Assembly: GCA_964516325.1 (NCBI GenBank)
Contig: CAZFAP010000055.1
Span: forward strand, 1-26,133
Source of the DNA: CAZFAP01 sp964516325
GTDB taxonomy: Bacteria; Auribacterota; JABMQX01
Length of the DNA: 26,133 nucleotides
Direction of reading: 5' to 3'
The translations under genes were made by a program, and so were the position numbers. Under the pieces are notes generated by a model. The model saw only the letters and a program-made list of their open reading frames with translations. It was not told where the DNA came from and searched no databases. Of this stretch, positions 1 to 7,911 are shown piece after piece. How positions within the stretch are numbered: position 1 is the first letter of the stretch; each line of letters starts with the position of its first letter.

Positions 1-211
1 GAATTACGCCCCGTCCATCCCCATCGCGTCTCCCTTGCGTTGGCGTGAACTTCCGCTGCAATACCTTCCCCCGCAACTCCCCCGTCGCTTCCACAACCGG
101 TCTTTCCACCTCCCGGAAAGCCCCCAGAGAGTCGGGCATCCTCGCCCACACCGTCTCCACCATCTCCAAGGCGTGTTTGCGCAGCTCCTCCTTCAGTCGC
201 TCCTTATCCAT
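1..211 (-). CDS. Unrecognised protein, N-terminal fragment running off the left edge
   Basis: On the minus strand an ATG at 211-209 opens a frame of 70 codons that is still open at base 1. The protein begins MDKERLKEELRKHALEMVE and is rich in charged helical residues. A stop lies in the same frame about 50 bases upstream, so this is the first possible ATG. Purine-rich AAGGAG and GGGAGGAG stretches just before it can serve as a ribosome binding site. Codon use is GC-rich, as in a real gene. I do not recognise the family. A charged helical N-terminus of this kind occurs in some transposases of the ISKra4 type, but that is only a guess and the diagnostic part is outside the window. Confidence 0.5.
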   Translation of the reverse strand, partial: MDKERLKEELRKHALEMVETVWARMPDSLGAFREVERPVVEATGELRGKVLQRKFTPTQGRRDGDGRGVI

Positions 212-337
212 CTCCTCCCGCTCCTTTCCCTGCCCAACTCTTCGCTTCTCCGCAAAAATATCTTACCCCACATCCCCAAATCCGCCACTGAAAAGTAGCC
301 ACACCCTTTGACATCGTCTCCGGTTCCTGTACAACCC

Positions 338-412
338 CCGACCCCCGCGTCACGCGTCGGCTTGAAGGTTCTCCCGCGCCCGTGCGGGAATACCCGGTCT
401 CCCTGCCGGTTC
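338..412. repeat. Cluster of short hairpins (REP-like) in the spacer before the DUF4838 gene
   Basis: The 385-base spacer 212-596 carries three successive inverted repeats. At 338-360, CCGAC pairs with GTCGG around an inner GCGT/ACGC. At 373-388, CCCGC pairs with GCGGG around a six-base loop. At about 392-412 there is an imperfect ACCCGG/CCGGTT pair. Such tandem GC-rich stems are typical of intergenic REP-type repeats. I see no coding potential with a plausible start in the spacer and no clear promoter. Confidence 0.4.
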
Positions 413-596
413 CGTGACGAGGTCCGTCGTTCTGCCCACGGTGTCGCCCAACGCGATCTTCTTCGAGCGGCCTGCGGATTCGGGCCGACCGCCTTTCGCA
501 TCTCGGTCTTGCCTCTGGAGAATGCTCGTGTTATCTTGTCCGTTGGCGGGCCCCGTTGGGAAAATTCAACATGACAAAGGGAAATCGGAGGCAGAC

Positions 597-2360
597 ATGA
601 CAACAAGGGTACGACTTTTCCCTCTTCGGCTGCTGGTTATGATTGTCCTCGTCGGGTTGTCGCGTGTCGCTTTGCCCGCCTTGAGAATAGCCAGCGACGG
701 CAAGAGCGATCTCGTCATCGTCGTGGATTCTACCGCTTCATCTTCCGAACAGTTTGCCGCGCAGGAATTCCAGCGTTTCCTGGGGGAGATTTCCGGAGCC
801 ACGTTGCCGCTTTCATCCACACGCGCGCCTATGATGGTCCTCGTTGGCGATGGCGCCGCGCTTCGGGAGATCGCACCTGATTTGGATATTGGCTCTCTCG
901 GCAAGGAAGGCTTCGTCATCCGGACGAGCGGCCCTCACCTGATTCTCGCAGGCGGAAGACAACGGGGCACGCTCTACTCGGTATATACCTTCCTCGAGAA
1001 TTACCTCGAATGCCGGTGGTTCTCCTCCAGGGTGAGCCGCATTCCACAACAAAAGGTCATCGAAATCCCGTCAATCAACGTCGTGCAGAAGCCGGTCCTC
1101 GAATATCGCGAGCCTTTCTATTCAGACGCTTTTGACGGCGATTGGGCGGCGCGCAATAAGGCAAACAGCAACAGCGCCCGGCTTCAGGAAAAACACGGCG
1201 GCAAAGTCCGCTATTCCCATTTTGTCCACACGTTCTACTCTCTCGTTCCTCCCGGCAAGTACTTCAGCGAGCATCCAGAGTACTTCGCGCTCATCAAGGG
1301 GAAGCGGACCACAGACGGCGCCCAGCTCTGCCTTACGAATCCTGATGTCCTCCGCATAGTCGTCGAGGGAGTCAAACGTTGGATCGCCCAGGACCCTGAA
1401 GCCACTATCTATTCCGTGTCGCAGAACGACTGGGCGGGTTGGTGCGAATGCGCGGAGTGCAAGGCAATAGACGACCGTGAGGAAAGCCACATGGGTTCGG
1501 TCCTGACTTTCGTCAACAAGGTCGCCGAAGCTATCGAAAGGGACCATCCCGACAAAGCGATTGACACGCTCGCATACCAGTACACCCGCAAGCCTCCGAA
1601 AACCGTCCGCCCGCGTCCCAATGTGATCATCCGCCTGTGCAGCATCGAATGCTGCTTTTCGCATCCCCTGGAGACCTGCCCGCAAAACGCCAGTTTCCGC
1701 GACGACATCATAGGATGGTCCAGAATTGCGCCCCGGCTTTACGTCTGGGATTACGTGACCAATTTCGGCAATTACGTCATGCCGTTCCCGAACCTCGACG
1801 CCCTTAAACCGAACATCACGTTTTTTGTCCAACATAACGTGAAGGGGATCTTTGAGGAGGGAAACTACAGCGGGGGAGGCGGCGGTGAGTTGGCTGAGCT
1901 CCGAGCGTACCTCCTCGCCAAACTCCTCTGGAATCCGGATGCCGATGTTCACTCACTCAAAAAGGAGTTCCTTGAGGGCTACTACGGGAAGGCAGCCAGG
2001 CCAATTGCTGAATACATTGAGCTGCTCCATAAGAAGGTCAAGGACGAGGACATCCACGTCCACATCTGGTCGAGTCCCACCAGCTCCTATCTCACCGATG
2101 ACCTGTTGGCCAAAGCGGAGGAGCTTTTCAATGAGGCGGAAAAGCTCGCGGACGACGACGAAGTCCGTCATCGCGTCCGTGTCGCGAGGCTCCCGATATG
2201 GTACGTGCGCATCATGCAGCCCGGGTGGGGCAACACTCAGAAACTCAAGCTCCTCGACAATTTCATGGAAGTCGCCCAAAAAGCGGGGATTGACCAAATC
2301 CGTGAGGGACGCTCCGTTTCAGACTGGGAACGTGGTTTGCGCGATACGTTGAGTAAATAA
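597..2360 (+). CDS. Exported DUF4838 domain protein (glycan-active, GH20/alpha-glucuronidase-like N-terminus)
   Basis: 587 residues. The ATG at 597 is chosen because GGAGG (587-591) precedes it by five bases and because it opens directly into a signal peptide: MTTRVR, a hydrophobic core, and a probable cleavage site after ALPA (residue 28). The frame is open further upstream but without a good start. Residues about 35-150 look like the alpha/beta N-terminal domain found before GH20 and alpha-glucuronidase barrels, with a conserved 'GRQRGTLYSVYTFLE' stretch. Residues about 190-470 match DUF4838, including HFVHTF, 'EHPEYFALIKGKR', 'QLCLTNP' and a CxCxxC cluster (C283, C285, C288) after an 'SQNDWAGW' motif. 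DUF4838 proteins are common in polysaccharide loci of planctomycete-type bacteria. Substrate and catalytic residues are not established. It stands alone here, with hairpin-bearing spacers on both sides. Confidence 0.85.
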   Translation: MTTRVRLFPLRLLVMIVLVGLSRVALPALRIASDGKSDLVIVVDSTASSSEQFAAQEFQRFLGEISGATLPLSSTRAPMMVLVGDGAALREIAPDLDIGSLGKEGFVIRTSGPHLILAGGRQRGTLYSVYTFLENYLECRWFSSRVSRIPQQKVIEIPSINVVQKPVLEYREPFYSDAFDGDWAARNKANSNSARLQEKHGGKVRYSHFVHTFYSLVPPGKYFSEHPEYFALIKGKRTTDGAQLCLTNPDVLRIVVEGVKRWIAQDPEATIYSVSQNDWAGWCECAECKAIDDREESHMGSVLTFVNKVAEAIERDHPDKAIDTLAYQYTRKPPKTVRPRPNVIIRLCSIECCFSHPLETCPQNASFRDDIIGWSRIAPRLYVWDYVTNFGNYVMPFPNLDALKPNITFFVQHNVKGIFEEGNYSGGGGGELAELRAYLLAKLLWNPDADVHSLKKEFLEGYYGKAARPIAEYIELLHKKVKDEDIHVHIWSSPTSSYLTDDLLAKAEELFNEAEKLADDDEVRHRVRVARLPIWYVRIMQPGWGNTQKLKLLDNFMEVAQKAGIDQIREGRSVSDWERGLRDTLSK

Positions 2361-2669
2361 GCGCCAGCTTGTGCGCTGGGCGGACCCTCCTTTCGTTCGC
2401 GGAGAACAAGACCCCCTCAGCATACCCCCGGTACGCCTCATTCTTGCGGGGCCAACCTGAGAATGACCCCAGTTTCCCGAACGCCGCAAGACCTTTCTGC
2501 ACCTCATCTGCGCGCATCTGCGTTCTCTGCGGTCAGTCCCTCCCGAGAGTGAGGGATTACCTTCCCCCACCAAATTCCGCTTGACAGGCCTGACGCCGCG
2601 CTGCACGATTGGTACAAGATTCAGAGTGCATTCTGTGCTGTCAGCCGATGCAGAAGGGGGGACGACCGC
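2361..2669. other. Non-coding spacer between the DUF4838 gene and cheR-like gene
   Basis: No gene is seen in these 309 bases. A small hairpin overlaps the DUF4838 stop codon (AGCGC 2360-2364 with GCGCT 2373-2377), but no T-run follows, so it is only a weak terminator candidate. Around 2500-2530 there is a string of near-repeats of CTGCG (CATCTGCGCGCATCTGCG). An imperfect CCCTC/GAGGG hairpin sits at about 2549-2565. A promoter candidate lies at its right end. Confidence 0.5.
2581..2609 (+). promoter_or_regulatory. Candidate sigma-70 promoter for the cheR/kinase operon
   Basis: A perfect -35 hexamer TTGACA (2581-2586) is followed after 17 bases by CACGAT (2604-2609), a poor -10 (3 of 6, with the key A2 and T6). 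The start codon lies 60 bases downstream, preceded by a G-rich stretch (GGGGGG). The assignment rests mainly on the -35 element and position. Confidence 0.35.
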
Positions 2670-3488
2670 ATGGACGAAATCCTAAAAGTCATCAACGACT
2701 TTGGTGGTCTTGACCTGACTCATTACAAGAGGTCGTCCATCGAGAGGTCCGTGAATCGGCGAGTGCACGCCTGCGGCATCCCCACCCTTTCCGAATATGC
2801 CCTCTTCCTACAAGCCAACGCGAGCGAACTTCAAGCATTGATCTCCGATGTAACCGTGGACTTTGGTCTTTTTTTCCGGGACGAGAAGCTCTTCGAGACG
2901 CTGAAGCAGTCCATCCTTCCTGAAATCATTCGTCAGAAAAAGGTCAGCGGGGAGTGGCCGATTCGTGTTTGGTGTGCGGGATGCGGCGCCGGCGAGGAAG
3001 CCTACTCCGTAGCTATTCTTCTTTTTGAATCGCTGAAAGGCCTCGTCCATCGGGAGGAAGCCATCATTTTCGCTACCGATGTGGACGCCTCGTCGCTCAC
3101 GAAATCGCGCGCGGGCATCTACTCCGCGGAAACCCTCCACGATGTGCCCGATTTAGCCAGAGAGCGTTATTTCTCGTTCGACGGGTCCTATCGGGTAAAG
3201 GACTTCCTGAAGAACCTGATTTGTTTTGGGAGACACGATCTACTTACCAATCCCCCAATTTCGCATATTGACCTGCTCTTGTGTAGAAACGTTCTTATCT
3301 ATCTCGACCAAGGTGGCCAATCCATTCTGCTCAGGAGGCTGCGATATGCCGTCCGACCGGGCGGTTACCTTGTTCTCGGTAAATCGGAAAGTCTGTCGCA
3401 GGAGGTCAGCAATTCCTTCATCGTTGTAGACCGCACTTTCAGGACCTTTCAGAGGAAGGGTGATGACACATGTCCGTTCTCATACTAA
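2670..3488 (+). CDS. CheR-type SAM-dependent protein-glutamate methyltransferase
   Basis: 272 residues, the usual CheR length. The N-terminal helical CheR domain spans residues 1-60 and ends in the hallmark FFRDE (68-72). The Rossmann methyltransferase domain follows, with the SAM-binding motif WCAGCGAGEEAYS (101-113), the acidic strand FATDVD (134-139) and the CRNVLIY motif (205-211), where the family norm is CRNVLIYF. CheR proteins methylate glutamates on chemoreceptors, but no receptor, cheA, cheW or cheB is nearby. The 3' end overlaps the downstream hybrid kinase gene by 19 bases, so the two are almost surely co-transcribed and probably translationally coupled. The context suggests an 'alternative' CheR acting on or with that kinase rather than in flagellar chemotaxis. 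The start is the first ATG after a G-rich Shine-Dalgarno-like stretch. Confidence 0.9.
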   Translation: MDEILKVINDFGGLDLTHYKRSSIERSVNRRVHACGIPTLSEYALFLQANASELQALISDVTVDFGLFFRDEKLFETLKQSILPEIIRQKKVSGEWPIRVWCAGCGAGEEAYSVAILLFESLKGLVHREEAIIFATDVDASSLTKSRAGIYSAETLHDVPDLARERYFSFDGSYRVKDFLKNLICFGRHDLLTNPPISHIDLLLCRNVLIYLDQGGQSILLRRLRYAVRPGGYLVLGKSESLSQEVSNSFIVVDRTFRTFQRKGDDTCPFSY

Positions 3489-6400
3489 CCAGGGACCGAG
3501 TTGAGACGTTCCTTGTTGCTCACATAAGGACGTGGGGGCTGGTCAGTGTTATCGCGCTCTCCGCTGCAATCTTGATCGTTCTTCTAATCGCCATCTTTGT
3601 CTGGAACAGGACCCTCCGCATCCGCGTCGAGCAGAAAACGGCGGACCTCGAAAGAAAAGCTGCGGAAATCCGAGAACTCAACGAACAGCTCCGAATCAGC
3701 AATGAGGAGTTGCAGACGAGCAACGAGGAGTACGAGTCCGCGAACGAGGAACTTCAGCTCCTCAACGATGACCTGAACGAGCGCAATGCCCGGCTTGCCG
3801 AAGCTGCCGAGCAAATGCGGGCGTTGAAGGATTTTAGTGAAAAGGTCATCGCCGCTGTTCCTTCCGCCCTTATCGTCGTTGACCGGCATCTCAAGATTCT
3901 ATCCGCCAACAACAACTATTATTCAACGTTCCCCAGAGTGCCCGACAAAGTGGAAGGGGCCTTCCTCTCCGATGCGCTGCCTCCGTCTCTCCTGTACGAC
4001 TATGACATTGTGAGGAAAATGCAGGAAGTAGTTCAAACCTCCGCCCCCATTCGAATCCCTGCGGCTTCTTATACCGACGATGACCAGGTCGAGCATTTCC
4101 TTGACGTTTACCTGTGTCCTCTGGCCTCGGAACTGAAGGGCGACGGGAAGGCCGCCAACGTTTTGCTGGTCATAGATGACATCACAAGGATGAAAAGCCT
4201 CGAAAACGAAATCGTCGCCAGGGAACGCTATCTCAGCAATCTCGTCACTAATTCGATTGTCGCCGTCATGGCCGCCGACAGAAATGTCCACTTCACCCTG
4301 TTTAACGAAGGGGCGGAAAGGCTTCTGAGCGTTTCTTCGGAGGAAATGCTTGGCGTCCCCGTACGGAAAATCTTTGCGCGGGAGGAAGACTTCCGCAAGA
4401 TTCTCGAGCGTATAGGTTGGCGGGAAAAGGTGGAAGACCACGAAAGCGAGTTCCTCACCCGGGAAGGACACAAAATAGAGGTCATCCTCTTCGCTACAAG
4501 CCTCCAAAACGAAAAGGGAGAGCTGACCGGCTACCTTTTCATCGGAATTGACGTTCGGGAAAGAAAGCGAGTCGAGCGGAACCTCATCCGAACGAACAAA
4601 GAGCTGTCAACCCTTTACGCCGTCGGCCGCACGCTGAGCTCCTCAACCCCCATTGACGAAAGACTTCAGCAGGTCGTGGAACAGGTCACAGCCGCGTTCG
4701 GTTGTCAGGTGGGCGCGCTCGCTCTCTTCGATCCGAGCGACATGTTCCGCAGCGAAAGAGTCTGTGCCGTTGGCTCGCAACATTTGACGAGTGAGGAGAG
4801 TCTTCACGAAGTGGTTGGGATAATAACCGACCGCCTCCGGGCAGAGCAGAAGCCAATTCTTACCATGACCCTCGGGGATGATCTCCATGTCCTCCGAAGG
4901 TTCAAGAGTGCCCCGGACAATGGTTCACTCATGGGTGTCCCTCTTTGCTGCCCCGGCACGAAAATGATTGGCTCTCTCTCCGCCGTCAAAGCCGATGGTC
5001 CCCCGTTCGATTCTCACGACTTGGACCTGTTGTCGTCCCTCGGCCGCCAAATAGCCGTTGCCGTCGAGAATGAGGAACTGTATGCAAGGCAAAAAGAAAA
5101 TGTGTCCCGCCTGCGAGCACTCGTGAACGCCACCAGACTCGTCGGCTCGGTGCTCAATCCGGCAGGCGTTCTCGATGCCCTTCCGGGACAGGTCATGCAG
5201 ATCGTCCCGTGTTGTTGCAGTGCAGTCCTGAGATATGGTCCCGAAACACATTCCTTTTCTTTTCTGGCCGTCAAGTTCGCAGGCGCTATCCGCGGTCTTG
5301 AGAAAGAAGCATCATTCTCCGCCGACGGGAGTCCCATCGAAGAGCTTCTCAAGAGCTGGCAGCCGTGCTTCTGCTCAGCCGATGACCAGAGAGACTGTCC
5401 GGTCAGAAAGCCCTTTGTTGAAGCCAGAGTCCGCTCGTGCCTGTGTATGCCCGTGGCGTTTGATGGTTCCGCGGGCCTTCTCGTCGTCGGGCGAGACAAT
5501 CGCCGTCCCATGGCGGACACCGAGTTGCACATCATCTCGGACCTGCTGGCCCACGCCAGCCTTTCGGTCAAAAACGCGAGCCTCTACACGGCTCTTCAGA
5601 CCGCTTATGCCGACCTGAAGAAGGCGCAGGACGCGATGGTCAAAGCCGAGAAATACCGTGCTATCGGGGAGCTGTCGGCAGGGGTGGCTCACGACTTCAA
5701 TAATGCGCTTTCCATCATCCTTGGCCGCGCCCAGCACCTTATGACCGTGACGAACAATAAGCAAATTCTCAAGGGGCTGAAATCTATCGAGAGCGCCTCA
5801 AGAGATGCCGCCAATACCGTCAGGAGAATGCAGCAGTTCTCCAGAGCGATAACTCAGAGGCCATACTCCCGAGTTGACGCCAACGAAATCGTCACCCAGG
5901 TTCTCGAAACCATCGAACCTCGCCGTAAGGAGCTGGCGGAACTCGCGGGCGTGCACGTGGACGTCGTCAGAAAACTCCAGAACGCGGAATCCATTTCCGG
6001 TAATGGCGGCGAACTCAGAGAAGCCCTCACGAACGTCGTTTTCAACGCCATCGAGGCGATGCCCCAGGGCGGAACGCTCACTGTCGCGACGGGCGTTCGC
6101 GGCAACCATGTGTTCATCGAAATAAGAGACACCGGTGTTGGCATGCCGCCGGAGGTTCAAGAGAAGGTCTTCCAACCCTTTTTCACCACGAAGCCAGACG
6201 GAATGGGGCTCGGACTAAGTCTCGTCTATGGAACAGTGAAAAGGCATGGCGGGCAGATTGAGATTGCCAGCCAGCCCAACAAGGGGACCACCGCCACGCT
6301 GCTCTTTCCGATTGATGTATCCGCCAGCGAAGTTCGGGAAGGCACCCAACCGATTCTGACACGAAAAGCGACAATCCTGATCGTTGACGACAACATCGAG

Positions 6401-6736
6401 GTAACCCGGACGCTGAGTCAGATGCTCGAAAGCGCATCCCACCAAGTGATGTCGGTGGCTGACGGACAGGAAGGAATAAGGAGGTATCGAGAGTCAGAGT
6501 TCGATGTTGTGATCACGGACATTGGCATGCCGGGCATCTCCGGATGGGAAGTCTCGAAGGCCATCCGGGCTTACGACCCCAGCGCCAAAATCATACTTAT
6601 CACGGCGTGGGGCGTTCAACTGGACCAGGGACAGATCGAACAGAGCGGCGCCTCCCTCGTCATTCCAAAGCCCTTCGATAAAGCGAGAATTCTCTCAGCA
6701 ATAGAGCGATTGCTTTCCGGAACCCCTTCGAGGTGA
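3470..6736 (+). CDS. Membrane-anchored hybrid sensor histidine kinase (TM, coiled coil, PAS-PAS-GAF-GAF-HisKA-HATPase-REC)
   Basis: 1088 residues. One hydrophobic span (24-45) is followed by WNRTLRIRVEQK and a long coiled coil (about 46-125) containing NEELQTSNEEYESANEELQ. Two PAS domains follow (about 127-245 and 255-370), then two GAF domains (about 385-545 and 555-720). The H-box is GELSAGVAHDFNN with phospho-acceptor H741. The ATPase has an N box near NVVFNAIEA (about 856), DTGVGMP and GMGLGL. A C-terminal receiver starts at about 965 (TILIVDDN) with phospho-acceptor D1017 in VITDIGMPG and the conserved lysine in IPKPF. The second GAF is unusually rich in cysteine (C581-583, 633, 635, 643, 657, 659). 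The start ATG lies inside the cheR-like gene. No output gene is adjacent: the next genes are convergent, 27 bases away. With an internal receiver it probably feeds a phosphorelay or is modulated through the CheR partner. The signal is unknown. Confidence 0.9.
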   Translation: MSVLILTRDRVETFLVAHIRTWGLVSVIALSAAILIVLLIAIFVWNRTLRIRVEQKTADLERKAAEIRELNEQLRISNEELQTSNEEYESANEELQLLNDDLNERNARLAEAAEQMRALKDFSEKVIAAVPSALIVVDRHLKILSANNNYYSTFPRVPDKVEGAFLSDALPPSLLYDYDIVRKMQEVVQTSAPIRIPAASYTDDDQVEHFLDVYLCPLASELKGDGKAANVLLVIDDITRMKSLENEIVARERYLSNLVTNSIVAVMAADRNVHFTLFNEGAERLLSVSSEEMLGVPVRKIFAREEDFRKILERIGWREKVEDHESEFLTREGHKIEVILFATSLQNEKGELTGYLFIGIDVRERKRVERNLIRTNKELSTLYAVGRTLSSSTPIDERLQQVVEQVTAAFGCQVGALALFDPSDMFRSERVCAVGSQHLTSEESLHEVVGIITDRLRAEQKPILTMTLGDDLHVLRRFKSAPDNGSLMGVPLCCPGTKMIGSLSAVKADGPPFDSHDLDLLSSLGRQIAVAVENEELYARQKENVSRLRALVNATRLVGSVLNPAGVLDALPGQVMQIVPCCCSAVLRYGPETHSFSFLAVKFAGAIRGLEKEASFSADGSPIEELLKSWQPCFCSADDQRDCPVRKPFVEARVRSCLCMPVAFDGSAGLLVVGRDNRRPMADTELHIISDLLAHASLSVKNASLYTALQTAYADLKKAQDAMVKAEKYRAIGELSAGVAHDFNNALSIILGRAQHLMTVTNNKQILKGLKSIESASRDAANTVRRMQQFSRAITQRPYSRVDANEIVTQVLETIEPRRKELAELAGVHVDVVRKLQNAESISGNGGELREALTNVVFNAIEAMPQGGTLTVATGVRGNHVFIEIRDTGVGMPPEVQEKVFQPFFTTKPDGMGLGLSLVYGTVKRHGGQIEIASQPNKGTTATLLFPIDVSASEVREGTQPILTRKATILIVDDNIEVTRTLSQMLESASHQVMSVADGQEGIRRYRESEFDVVITDIGMPGISGWEVSKAIRAYDPSAKIILITAWGVQLDQGQIEQSGASLVIPKPFDKARILSAIERLLSGTPSR

Positions 6737-6763
6737 TCGCGCGTTTCACCCGCTGAGCAGGTG

Positions 6764-7867
6764 TCAGACGACCAGAATGTCTTCCCGCTCCAACACCTTT
6801 CCCCGATATTCGACCTCCACCATGGGCCAATCGGAAGAAAGAGATAGGAACTCGATCCCGTCGTCTTTGACCAGAATCGTATCCTCGGACTTCGTGCCAG
6901 CAATGGAGGGATTCCATGCGAAAGCCTGGTTTCGCACCACCTTTCTCTTTTCGTCCGGCATAGCTCGAAATTCCCTCGACGCGTATCCGGTTGGCCCGCC
7001 CTGATGATGCTTTTTCCACTCGTCGGGAAACCCCACTTCGTCGTAGGTCTTAATTCCCGCTCTCAACACAGAACCAATCTCCTTTCCCGCAACTGTGGAA
7101 AGATTGAGAGCCGCGTCCACTTTCAACACGGCGTCGTGCTTCCGACGCAGTTCCACGGGAAGCTGCCCAAAATGGACAATGCGAGTGCAGGAGATAATCA
7201 ATCCCCATCTCCTCCCGCAGCACACCACCATTGCGTACTTGTTCACTTTCTTATCGGTGTTTATCGGATGCCGATACTTCTCAATTCGGTCATCCGCTGC
7301 GACCAGAAGGACCACCGGCGTCACTCCCCTCGAATAGAGTTCCTCCGCCGCCATTCCGGCAATGGCATTCTCGGTCATCCCCGACTTCACCTTCTTGCAG
7401 ACAATTCGGACCCCCTCTTCGGTGTCTTTCCCAACTCTCCGATACCGATCAATCTCCCCCTCGGTCAGCGAGAACCGCAGCTCTGCAAGCTGATCAGGCA
7501 TCCTCGTCGTCCCGCCAAATGCAGTGTCGGAAGCCGCTTTGCCTTTGCCGATAAGACGGTTCACCGCCTTCGCCACGCCATCGCGCTCCAGCCAGGAGAC
7601 TTCAACAGGCTCGATCCCCAAGTCGGGAATCTCCTCCGCCATGATGCGCGGGGCTTCTATGTTGCTCGTAACAACGAAGTCGCCATCGCGCATGATGACG
7701 AGCACTGCCGCGCCGCGCTCCGTAGCTATCCCCACATGATTGTCGCCCCCTGCCGTGTACCAGGCGAAACTGTTTTGATTCTCCAGAGTTATGGCATCGA
7801 GACCGTGCCTCGCCATGAAATCCCGAACAATATTCCGCCTGAGAGCCACTTCGTCGAGCCGAGTCAT
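6764..7867 (-). CDS. M24 (creatinase/aminopeptidase P fold) protein lacking several metal ligands
   Basis: 367 residues from the ATG at 7867, preceded by AAGGAAG at a spacing of about seven. A TTG at 7903 in the same frame is a weaker start, lying next to the end of the upstream gene and without a good ribosome binding site. The N-terminal half is a creatinase N-like domain (about 1-140). The C-terminal half is a 'pita-bread' domain with 'LTEGEIDRYRRVG', 'HHQGGPTGY' and 'KSEDTILV'. Active M24 peptidases use two Asp, one His and two Glu to bind metals. Here the D-x-G and S-D-x-T-R positions read CCGRRWG and SCTRIVHFG, and the first Glu position reads FAWNPS. The His (HHQGG) and last Glu (SEDT) remain. 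This is reminiscent of metal-independent creatinase-like members, so a dipeptidase role cannot be assumed. It follows the DUF72 gene with a 44-base gap, probably as one operon. Confidence 0.85.
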   Translation of the reverse strand: MTRLDEVALRRNIVRDFMARHGLDAITLENQNSFAWYTAGGDNHVGIATERGAAVLVIMRDGDFVVTSNIEAPRIMAEEIPDLGIEPVEVSWLERDGVAKAVNRLIGKGKAASDTAFGGTTRMPDQLAELRFSLTEGEIDRYRRVGKDTEEGVRIVCKKVKSGMTENAIAGMAAEELYSRGVTPVVLLVAADDRIEKYRHPINTDKKVNKYAMVVCCGRRWGLIISCTRIVHFGQLPVELRRKHDAVLKVDAALNLSTVAGKEIGSVLRAGIKTYDEVGFPDEWKKHHQGGPTGYASREFRAMPDEKRKVVRNQAFAWNPSIAGTKSEDTILVKDDGIEFLSLSSDWPMVEVEYRGKVLEREDILVV

Positions 7868-7911
7868 CACGTTCTTCCTTTTCCTATTCGGACCCGTCTT
7901 CAAGAGTAGAG

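Noticed and set aside
366..394. A sequence resembling a CRISPR type I-E repeat (CCCGC stem, six-base loop, GCGGG)
   Set aside because: Only one copy is present, with no spacer-repeat periodicity and no cas gene in the window. It fits better as one of the local REP-like hairpins.
193..606. 137-codon minus-strand frame overlapping the DUF4838 start region
   Set aside because: It is Arg/Gly-rich, covers hairpin repeats and the start of a real gene, and resembles no protein. The real minus-strand gene here is in another frame (211 to 1).
2670..6736. A chemotaxis operon
   Set aside because: Only a CheR-like protein is present. There is no CheA, CheW, CheB, receptor or motility gene, and the partner is a HisKA-type hybrid kinase.
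6737..6763. Possible terminator between the convergent kinase and M24-like genes
   Set aside because: Only a four-base CACC/GGTG pairing is present, with no T-run. It is too weak to call.
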